Positions 8,269 to 14,639 of a stretch of 14,639 bases of DNA are shown here, one piece after another (position 1 is the stretch's first letter; the number at the start of each line of letters is the position of its first letter). This stretch comes from Alphaproteobacteria bacterium. GTDB taxonomy: Bacteria; Pseudomonadota; Alphaproteobacteria; Micavibrionales; Micavibrionaceae. The notes under the pieces are model-generated. The model did not search any database, had not been told where the DNA came from, and saw only the letters and a list, made by a program, of their open reading frames with translations. Location: positions 1-14,639 of the forward strand of contig JALZUF010000122.1 in assembly GCA_023301785.1 (NCBI GenBank). The letters are read 5' to 3'. Position numbers and translations under genes: made by a program.

Positions 8269-10779
8269 ATGACATATCAAGCACTTAATACAGCAATATC
8301 GGGCCTGCGCGCCGCGCAGACGCAATTAAGCACGATTTCTAACAACGTCAGCAATGCCACAACCGAAGGCTATAATAGGCAAATTGTGCCTCAAAGGACG
8401 CAAGTTTTGCGTGACTCTGGCCAAACTGTGGGTGTTCTCACCAGTCAAGTCATTCGTCAAGTCGACATGAATCTACAACGTGATCTTTGGACGCAAATCA
8501 GCGCGTCTTCTATGCAAAGCGTTCAAGTTGATTACTTACAGCAAATTCAAAACTTTAATGGGCCGCCTGATAAAGGGTTTTCAATCGCGGCGCAGATTTC
8601 AGATCTTAAAGATTCCTTTAGTGCGCTCTCCGATTTGCCTGATGATATTCAAGCTCTGGAAGCCACAGTTAATCAAGCAGTTATTGTTGCCGATAAATTA
8701 AATGATTACTCAGGACTGTTAACGCAGCTTCGTAACGACGCTCAGAACGATCTACAAACATCTGTGAACACCGTAAATAGCTTATTAAATGAAATCACAT
8801 CTATAAATATTCAGATCAGAGGCTCTGAGAATATCGGAAACTCCGTTGCTGGTCTTCAGGATCAACGTGATATTGCCATCAAAGAATTAACCAACCAACT
8901 CGACATAAGCTTCTTTGAGCGTGCCGATGGTGTTCTTGTTGTTCAAACACGTGAAGGACAAGAATTAGCTGGTGATGTTGCTCATAGATTAGAATTTGAA
9001 GCTGTCCCTATTTCAGCCAATCAATATTACCCAGAAACGGCGAGCGGTTTATTCCTTATCAATGAAACAAATGGTGGCAGGCAAACACGCACAGACTTAA
9101 CCGAACGTGTTATTGGCGGAAAACTTGGTGGTCTGGTTGAATTACGTGACGAGACCATCCCTTCTTATAACGCTCAGCTGGACGAGCTTGCCTATCAAAT
9201 GGCGCATCGTCTTCAAGCACAAGGCTTAGAACTCTTTACCGATCAAAACGGATTTATCCCTGAAAATACCGCGCCTGATCCTGACACAATTCCATTACCA
9301 ACGCCTGTGACTTACGTGGACTTCGCCCGCGTCATTAAGGTCAATAAAGACATCATAGATGATCCAACTATTCTACAACGTGGAACATATGATCCTGATG
9401 TTACGACACCATCAGGTGATAATTCGGTTATTCGCCGTGTTTTAGAATTTGGATTTGGTGATGTGCAATATCAAGAAGCCGTCGGTGTTGTTGATTTAAC
9501 AAACGCAGGTGCTAATACACCCCTTCAAGAATTATTGGGATTACAAGGTACGAATACAGTGACCTTAGGATTAGATTTTTCTTCCTTCTTCGAAATTAAT
9601 GATGGTGTAGAAGGCACAAACGATCTTATCGAAACATTCCAAGATGATTTCATAGACTATCCAATCAATGATGAATTTAGAGTTTCATTGGATGGTGTTG
9701 ATGTCGTTATCGCTATGGATGACGTCAGTACAGCCTTCCCTATTGGTGATCCCAAAATTTTATCTGATGGAATAGCTTTTGGTGCAAACGGCACAATCAA
9801 CAATGCCGCTGATCAACTTGTTTCTTTTATTAACACGCAGCTTAATATCGCAGGCGCCGATCCTGCAACAGAATTTGCTTCGATCAATACTTATGGTCAA
9901 ATCACAATGGATAGTGTTGGTGATATTGAGGTTAGCCGATTTACAGATGCAACAAATACAACCCTTTTGCCTGATGCTATGTCAGGTCCAGCTTTTGATG
10001 GATTGAGCTTAATTGAAAATGTTACAGCGCCAACCAACCCTAACTTTACAGTACAAATAGGCAATAATCAGTCTTATACGATTGAAATCACTGCCACAGA
10101 CACAGTGACTGAGCTTGTTGATAAATTAACATACGATCCAGCAAATGGAACTGGTGTTCCTGGTTTATTCGTTGATGTTGATGTGGCCACAGGTGGTCTT
10201 ATTCTGCGTCCTGGTATTGATGATGATAATTTTGTTCCACCGCCACCTTTCACAACTGAACCGTTTTATGGTGGTGATATCACAATCACAGGCGGCCCAT
10301 TTACGGCCACTGGCGCGACAAACGGTACACCTGATGGTATTAACATTATCAGTTCTTTATTTGGTAATTTCACAGGTACACCTGGTGTTGATCTAGCGGA
10401 GCGCTCCCCTGTTACAGATGTACAATATCAGTCTGAAATTTCTGATGGATCAGGAAACTTTACAAATTTTAGAAATAGAAACCTTGGGCCAAACGCGGCT
10501 ATTTCAACAGGAATTTTCAGCGCGAATAACCTTTTAGATTTCGCACAAAAGATGATTGATGAAACTTCACAAGATTATCTACAAGCGCAAAGTGCATTTG
10601 AAAATGAAGATACATTACGCGGCATTATACAAAGACAGTTCAGTGATGAATCAGGCGTTAATATCGACGAAGAAATGTCAAATTTGATTGTAGTGCAAAC
10701 GGCTTATGCCGCCGCTGCTAGGACAATCACTGCCGCTGACGAAATGTTTCAAGAACTCTTAAATTCAATTAGACGATAA
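8269..10779 (+). CDS. flgK: Flagellar hook-associated protein 1 (FlgK), oversized
   Basis: FlgK forms the first junction layer between the flagellar hook and filament and is exported by the flagellar type III apparatus, so it has no signal peptide. The N-terminus shows the rod/hook signature (SNNVSNATTEGYNRQ, residues 24-38). A LQDQRD..I.EL segment near 196-206 and a GGKLGGLVELRDE..PSY segment near 283-299 are typical of FlgK. The C-terminus (SNLIVVQTAYAAAART, then ITAADEMFQELLN) is the classic axial-protein coiled-coil end. At 836 residues it is well above the usual 450-650. The extra length lies between about 330 and 735 in a Thr/Asp/Gly-rich region, presumably surface-exposed. I chose the ATG at 8269 over the TTG immediately before it because AAGGA lies 7 bases upstream. 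It is followed 28 bases later by flgL. Confidence 0.93.
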   Translation: MTYQALNTAISGLRAAQTQLSTISNNVSNATTEGYNRQIVPQRTQVLRDSGQTVGVLTSQVIRQVDMNLQRDLWTQISASSMQSVQVDYLQQIQNFNGPPDKGFSIAAQISDLKDSFSALSDLPDDIQALEATVNQAVIVADKLNDYSGLLTQLRNDAQNDLQTSVNTVNSLLNEITSINIQIRGSENIGNSVAGLQDQRDIAIKELTNQLDISFFERADGVLVVQTREGQELAGDVAHRLEFEAVPISANQYYPETASGLFLINETNGGRQTRTDLTERVIGGKLGGLVELRDETIPSYNAQLDELAYQMAHRLQAQGLELFTDQNGFIPENTAPDPDTIPLPTPVTYVDFARVIKVNKDIIDDPTILQRGTYDPDVTTPSGDNSVIRRVLEFGFGDVQYQEAVGVVDLTNAGANTPLQELLGLQGTNTVTLGLDFSSFFEINDGVEGTNDLIETFQDDFIDYPINDEFRVSLDGVDVVIAMDDVSTAFPIGDPKILSDGIAFGANGTINNAADQLVSFINTQLNIAGADPATEFASINTYGQITMDSVGDIEVSRFTDATNTTLLPDAMSGPAFDGLSLIENVTAPTNPNFTVQIGNNQSYTIEITATDTVTELVDKLTYDPANGTGVPGLFVDVDVATGGLILRPGIDDDNFVPPPPFTTEPFYGGDITITGGPFTATGATNGTPDGINIISSLFGNFTGTPGVDLAERSPVTDVQYQSEISDGSGNFTNFRNRNLGPNAAISTGIFSANNLLDFAQKMIDETSQDYLQAQSAFENEDTLRGIIQRQFSDESGVNIDEEMSNLIVVQTAYAAAARTITAADEMFQELLNSIRR

Positions 10780-10807
10780 AATTTATTAAACCGTAGGAGG
10801 TTTTAAA

Positions 10808-11935
10808 ATGACTGGTATTTCAAACTTAGGGCAAGCGTTAGATCAAATCTCACGATTGAAATCACAACAAATCACCCTTGATAATTTCAGCACTCAAATT
10901 GCAACAGGTAAGAAAACTCAGCAATTCTCTGGCTTAGGCGGTGACGTTTTAAAATCACAACGCGCGCGTGCTGATTTAAATTCGATTGATCAATACTCAA
11001 CAAACATTTCGAACGGTCAACGCCGTATGCAATTGATGATTAATTCTATCGAACAAATATCAGCGCAGGCCAATACATTAACGGGCGCGATGACATCCGT
11101 CCAAGGCGGGGACTTACCAAATTTTGAAACAACACAGCAACTGGCAACAGATGTTTATGATTTTATTATTGACCTTATCAATACGAAAGATGGTGATCGT
11201 TATCTATTTGCTGGATCAGATTCAGGCGTAAAACCTATTGATGATAAAGGTCAATTTGATGCATACTTGGGCGAATTTGTACCAAACGAAAATACAACTG
11301 ACCCTCTACCTAACACCGTAGAGTCTGGGTTTTTAGGCGATTGGGGTAGTGGCCGCATCACAACAGATGAGTTCATTGATGCCTATTCAAACGTCAATGA
11401 AAACGCGCTTGGATACTCCGAAAGCCTTGTCAGTGGTACATCTGGAGAAGTTCGTATTCGCGTCGATGAAAATTCTGACTTTGATTACACACTCTTAGGC
11501 AACTCACCAGGTATGAAAGATTTGGTCATCGCGCTTGGCGTATTAAAAAATATGCCTAAGCCTGAAAATTCACCAGGTGCTTTAAATGATCCTACCGCTA
11601 TTAATGCTGGCGAAGACATAGGACCGTTTCCATCTGCTGAAAAACAAGAGGCCTTCTTTGCTGTGGCAAATGACCTACAACAAAAAATTAATGCTGCCGT
11701 TGATCAACTTGAGCGTGAAGAATATCGCCTCGCCTTAGTCGAAGCACAAACAGAAGTTGTAAAAGAGCAGTACACTTATCAAACTAATTACCTTCAAAGT
11801 ATTATTGGTGATGTTGAAGATATCGATCTGACCGAAACAGTCGCAAAACTTCAGCAAGCCCAAATTGGACTTGAAGCGTCATTTAGTGTCACCGCACTTC
11901 TTGCAGATCTAAGTTTGGTAAACTTCCTAAGGTAG
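10808..11935 (+). CDS. flgL: Flagellar hook-associated protein 3 (FlgL)
   Basis: This 375-residue protein is the second hook-filament junction protein, placed between FlgK and flagellin and exported by the flagellar apparatus. The N-terminal helix (ISNLGQALDQISRLKSQQ, then ..STQIATGKK) and C-terminal helix (TETVAKLQQAQIGLEASFS, ending SLVNFLR) are the flagellin-like D0/D1 halves. The DRYLFAGSDSG motif near residue 130 is the FlgL version of the conserved G-RYLFAGS block. It starts at ATG 10808 behind a strong TAGGAGG with 7-base spacing, 28 bases after flgK, and is probably co-transcribed with flgK from the sigma-54 promoter. It ends 8 bases before a converging gene on the other strand. Confidence 0.94.
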   Translation: MTGISNLGQALDQISRLKSQQITLDNFSTQIATGKKTQQFSGLGGDVLKSQRARADLNSIDQYSTNISNGQRRMQLMINSIEQISAQANTLTGAMTSVQGGDLPNFETTQQLATDVYDFIIDLINTKDGDRYLFAGSDSGVKPIDDKGQFDAYLGEFVPNENTTDPLPNTVESGFLGDWGSGRITTDEFIDAYSNVNENALGYSESLVSGTSGEVRIRVDENSDFDYTLLGNSPGMKDLVIALGVLKNMPKPENSPGALNDPTAINAGEDIGPFPSAEKQEAFFAVANDLQQKINAAVDQLEREEYRLALVEAQTEVVKEQYTYQTNYLQSIIGDVEDIDLTETVAKLQQAQIGLEASFSVTALLADLSLVNFLR

Positions 11936-11945
11936 GAAACTTTTT
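11911..11945 (+). terminator. Possible weak terminator at the end of flgL
   Basis: A short perfect hairpin, AAGTTT-GGT-AAACTT, lies at 11911-11925. A second potential stem, TTCCT/AGGAA, overlaps the flgL stop codon, and five Ts follow at 11941-11945. The second AAACTT (11937-11942) could pair with the first arm as an alternative. The stems are short and AT-rich, and the T-run overlaps the stop codon of the opposing gene, so termination is plausible but unproven. Confidence 0.3.
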
Positions 11946-12810
11946 ATAGACTTGCCATTGGTTGGATAATCACTTGGTTGCCTTGGATAACGGCCGTTAA
12001 ATTACGCGGGCGCAACATATCGTTCAAAACAACATTCCATGCTTTTCCGCCTTCCCAAGAAACAGTAGTTCCGGTTTTAATCCCTTCAGAAAACCCATGC
12101 GTGTAATTCGATGGAATGACCTGTGACAGGGCAAGAGCAAGCGGTAAGTCACGCCCAAAGCCAACAGCTTGCGCGTAATTATTATTATCAACCGCCATCC
12201 GTTGCACTCTGGAATCAGCAACGCCAGCAAGCGGTGCAGGTTCTGCACCTTTCATTGGCGTTAAACCACTTGGGTTACTATTGGTAGAAGCACTTGGTGT
12301 TAAGAAAGTTTTCTTTGAAATTGATGCGGTTCTTGTCGCTGTTGGTATTTCTGGAAGTCTGTCTGGTTTTGCACCAGTTGTCATACCATTACCCAATTTA
12401 ACTGGATTTAACTTACCAACTTTTTCATTCATGGCTTTATAAACTTCGCCTTGACTTAATCTTGGTGCAGAATAAGCAGGCTCGTCAGAATTTCTCAATG
12501 GGTAAGGGTCAATGACCAACTTATTACCACGTGATAAATTTCTGGATTGGCGAGGAGCAGCCTGACGAACAGGTTGTTGCATAAGCGGCGTTGGTGCTTG
12601 TGACACAGACGATCTTGCGGCAAGTGGTTCTGCCATGACTGTTGGCGCGGCATATCCATTATTCGATGCAGGCTCCATTGCTTGTGGTTGTGGTTGCATT
12701 GGTGAGCTTTCGGATTTTTTCAATGGAGGAACCCATTCAAAACCTGCTTTTGCTTGTTCGGCAAAAACAACGCCAGTGCTTAATACTAATATAAGAGCAA
12801 AAAATCGCAT
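11944..12810 (-). CDS. Periplasmic protein with TcpQ/N0-like C-terminal domain, type IVB secretion cluster
   Basis: This 288-residue protein has a signal peptide (about residues 1-22; cleavage near FA|E or AKA|G). A long Pro/Ala/Gln/Ser-rich low-complexity region follows to about 205, then a compact C-terminal domain (about 213-285). That domain has the pattern LPLALALSQVIP, then G..VSW.GG.AWN..LN.ML, then L.A.I.GNQV.I.P. This resembles the TcpQ C-terminal domain and the N0/STN-like fold, which in secretion systems associates with outer-membrane secretin-like rings. DotD of the Legionella Dot/Icm complex has a related N0-like fold, but it is a shorter lipoprotein. This protein has no cysteine at all, so it is not a lipoprotein. 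It probably belongs to the outer-membrane core complex. It starts 89 bases after icmT behind AAGGA, so it may also have its own promoter. Confidence 0.65.
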   Translation of the reverse strand: MRFFALILVLSTGVVFAEQAKAGFEWVPPLKKSESSPMQPQPQAMEPASNNGYAAPTVMAEPLAARSSVSQAPTPLMQQPVRQAAPRQSRNLSRGNKLVIDPYPLRNSDEPAYSAPRLSQGEVYKAMNEKVGKLNPVKLGNGMTTGAKPDRLPEIPTATRTASISKKTFLTPSASTNSNPSGLTPMKGAEPAPLAGVADSRVQRMAVDNNNYAQAVGFGRDLPLALALSQVIPSNYTHGFSEGIKTGTTVSWEGGKAWNVVLNDMLRPRNLTAVIQGNQVIIQPMASL

Positions 12811-12899
12811 CGCTTATATCCTTCATTTTCAATTGTTAGAATATCTAAAAACTATAGATTTCTAGCGAAAAGACAAGAATTTACGAAAAAATATGATTG

Positions 12900-13199
12900 T
12901 TATCCAAAATCAATGAAACGGCGACGTCGAATTGACATCCATGCGGGACGATGTTGGCCGTTAAACCATGATCGAAAAGCACGTAGCGCACAAGGGAATG
13001 TAAGGCCACGTTTTTCCATTGCAACGAACACCAATGTGCTAATAACCGCGATAGCAAACGATGTTAGACGAAAATAAAAAATTAGAATGAAAAACGGAAT
13101 AGCGGCACGCGCATCAATACCAAAAAACAGTACTGGTTTCATTGAATTGCGCCAATGCCAATTGGCTTTTTCTTCTGCGGTGTCTTCTGCCTTACCCAT
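12900..13199 (-). CDS. icmT: IcmT, small inner-membrane protein of the Dot/Icm type IVB system
   Basis: This 99-residue protein matches the IcmT pattern. It has WRNS.KPV.FFG.DARAA.P near residues 16-34, two hydrophobic stretches (about 32-44 and 46-61), and a basic tail with R..R.W..G..RPAW followed by RRRRFIDFG. Legionella IcmT is slightly shorter (86 residues). IcmT is an inner-membrane component needed for type IVB function. The gene follows dotB by 25 bases on the same strand and is likely in one operon with it. The gap contains a short palindrome, GTATA-N3-TATAC (13206-13218), of unknown meaning. Confidence 0.85.
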   Translation of the reverse strand: MGKAEDTAEEKANWHWRNSMKPVLFFGIDARAAIPFFILIFYFRLTSFAIAVISTLVFVAMEKRGLTFPCALRAFRSWFNGQHRPAWMSIRRRRFIDFG

Positions 13200-13224
13200 T
13201 ATTCAGTATACCCTATACGATGGC

Positions 13225-14382
13225 CTAACCGCCAGTGGAATTTGAGAGGCGGATGTAATTACGGCGATCAATTTCACCATTTTCAAACAAAATCTCTGCA
13301 CTACGCGCCATAGTTTGTCCATAAAAAGGGATCATACGCTGAATTTCAGCAGGCCAATCTTTAAAATCCATATCTAATAATTTTTCGCGAATATCATCTG
13401 TAAAACGCATCCACTCCCGAACGCCTGTACGCCCACCAGACACCTTAGGAACCAATGTTTGTGTCACAACCATACGTACAGTTTCCATGAGCGCATAGGC
13501 ACGCTCAGAACGCTCATTTGGCTCAAACGTTGCGACCATACGTTGCATTGTTGCTGCCACGCCTGTTGTGTGCGTTGTTGTATAAACAGTGTGACCCGTT
13601 TGTGCGGCCTCAATAGCGGCTGAAATTGTTTCGCGATCACGGGCTTCACCAACAAGAATAATATTCGGCTTACGACGAAGCGCATTACGCACACCAGCCG
13701 AAAAGTCGGGCAAGTGTCTTGGGATTTCACTTTGTGAAATAAGTGAGCGTGGTGATTTAATCGCATCATACACGTACTCAATCGGTGCCTCATAGGCCAC
13801 AATTTTACCGCACCCTCTGCGGCGTTCCATCAACATACGAATACCAGCGGCAAGGAGCGTGGTTTTACCAGAGCCCGTTGGCCCAGTTACAATGACAATG
13901 CCCTGACGCGGATTCCATGAGTTTTTTACGTCTTCTTCAACACTTAAGTCATCCATTGTTGGTGGTTCACTAGGGAGAACACGCATCGTAATTTGTGTTG
14001 AATCACGCCCACGTGACAAAATCGCCGTGATGTTCACACGAAAACGAATACGCGTATAACGATCTGGACGTACTTCATATGATAAGTCTAAATCTTTACC
14101 AGATGCCAAACGTGCCGTTGCATCAGGCCCATAAATTTTCGTCAAAAAGACATTCATATCCGCCGCATCAACAGGGCGGAACAACGCAGGATAAAGCGCG
14201 CCATTAATTTCGTTATAAACAGGTCTGTCTGTTTGAATAGTGATATCAGAAGAATCTTTTTTAACGCACCAAAGAAAAAAATCATCGACAATATCGTCAC
14301 TGAAACGTGGCGGTTCATGCGGCCATGTTTCTGCAATATTGTCCTTACTCTTAAGGAGACTTACCGGTTTACGGGCTGCCAT
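13225..14382 (-). CDS. dotB: DotB, secretion ATPase of the Dot/Icm type IVB system
   Basis: DotB is a hexameric AAA+/VirB11-PilT-type ATPase that docks at the cytoplasmic face of the type IVB apparatus and powers substrate transfer. The 385-residue length is close to the Legionella protein (377). Visible motifs are Walker A GPTGSGKT (167-174), the Asp-box region YEAPIEY (197-203), Walker B IILVGEARDRET (241-252) and the His box TGHTVYTTTHT (262-272). The N-terminal domain includes DSSDITIQ (43-50), typical of PilT/DotB proteins. All catalytic motifs appear intact. The ATG start overlaps the end of dotC by 22 bases, which indicates translational coupling. Confidence 0.94.
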   Translation of the reverse strand: MAARKPVSLLKSKDNIAETWPHEPPRFSDDIVDDFFLWCVKKDSSDITIQTDRPVYNEINGALYPALFRPVDAADMNVFLTKIYGPDATARLASGKDLDLSYEVRPDRYTRIRFRVNITAILSRGRDSTQITMRVLPSEPPTMDDLSVEEDVKNSWNPRQGIVIVTGPTGSGKTTLLAAGIRMLMERRRGCGKIVAYEAPIEYVYDAIKSPRSLISQSEIPRHLPDFSAGVRNALRRKPNIILVGEARDRETISAAIEAAQTGHTVYTTTHTTGVAATMQRMVATFEPNERSERAYALMETVRMVVTQTLVPKVSGGRTGVREWMRFTDDIREKLLDMDFKDWPAEIQRMIPFYGQTMARSAEILFENGEIDRRNYIRLSNSTGG

Positions 14383-14639
14383 TTCTCGGATCCGGTCTGT
14401 AGTTTAGGGAGTTCAGTTATTGATAAGGCGCGATCACCAATACGCATTGTATTACCATCGCCTGTTACACCGCGATCAACCTGTACGGCATAAGGTGGTG
14501 ATACCATATTTTGCGCAATGAGCGAGCGATAGCGCACCATACCTTTAAAATCAGCGGTTAGTTTATTTAAATCAGCTTGAAAAATTTCATCGGCTTGTTC
14601 AACACCCTTATCCCAGCCATCACGGACAATTTTCGCCCA
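14361..14639 (-). CDS. dotC: DotC, C-terminal part (5' end beyond the window)
   Basis: The open frame enters from the right edge and encodes 92 residues before a TAA at 14361-14363. It begins WAKIVRDGWDKGVEQADEIF and contains DLNKL..DF.GM.RYR.L, then MVSPPY, DRGVTGDG, and ends EKWQPVNR. These blocks match the C-terminus of DotC (TraI in the IncI plasmid R64), an outer-membrane lipoprotein that with DotD targets DotH to form the outer-membrane ring. Its signal peptide and lipobox lie outside the window. The dotC-dotB order and overlap match the dotDCB arrangement in Legionella, so dotD may lie further right. Confidence 0.88.
   Translation of the reverse strand, partial: WAKIVRDGWDKGVEQADEIFQADLNKLTADFKGMVRYRSLIAQNMVSPPYAVQVDRGVTGDGNTMRIGDRALSITELPKLQTGSEKWQPVNR

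Noticed and set aside
12811..12899. Separate promoter for the tcpQ-like gene
   Set aside because: On the minus strand a TTCTTG and a TATAGT are 17 bases apart, but the -35 match is poor and the region is AT-rich, so I do not call it.
13076..13081. Homopolymer in icmT as a phase-variation tract
   Set aside because: The run is only six bases long and the reading frame is intact; this is ordinary for AT-rich coding sequence.
13206..13218. Palindrome GTATA-N3-TATAC between dotB and icmT as an operator
   Set aside because: The arms are only 5 bp and AT-rich, inside a 25-base gap within an operon, so chance is likely.

Overview
The window looks like part of the chromosome of a flagellated Gram-negative bacterium of moderately low GC, by eye roughly 40%. 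It combines flagellar hook-filament junction genes with core genes of a Dot/Icm (type IVB) secretion system. That pairing, together with a sigma-54-type promoter in front of the flagellar genes, would fit an alphaproteobacterium such as a Micavibrio-like lineage. The taxonomic placement is inference; nothing in the window proves it.

Positions 169-8154 (+ strand) hold five consecutive, overlapping genes for secreted proteins of one family that I do not recognise. All five begin with a signal peptide ending in ..A-Q and share a core of about 400 residues with near-invariant blocks: FDAKHQLETQ, HPSE..C, RS.A..RSVA.NS, PSY.AQME.LTKK and a C-terminal R.E..... block. Three cysteines are invariant in the core. 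The first four carry short, acidic, cysteine-rich heads that differ between copies. The fifth is about twice as long and instead carries a roughly 330-residue N-terminal domain, probably a right-handed beta-helix, joined by an Ala/Glu-rich linker. Genes 2 to 5 each start inside or on the stop codon of the previous gene, so the five are almost certainly one translationally coupled operon.

Positions 8155-11935 (+ strand) hold a 114-base gap with a good sigma-54 (-24/-12) promoter match, followed by flgK (unusually large) and flgL, the two hook-filament junction proteins. Positions 11944-14639 (- strand, converging on flgL) hold, in transcription order, the 3' end of dotC, then dotB, icmT and a periplasmic protein with a TcpQ/N0-like C-terminal domain. 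These are inner-membrane, ATPase and outer-membrane-associated parts of a type IVB secretion apparatus.

The most interesting content is the five-gene paralogous operon. Its products are exported and built for the oxidising periplasm or cell surface, and they sit between or beside two envelope-spanning machines. I can describe their shared architecture but cannot assign a function. A link to either the flagellum or the secretion system is inferred from position only.
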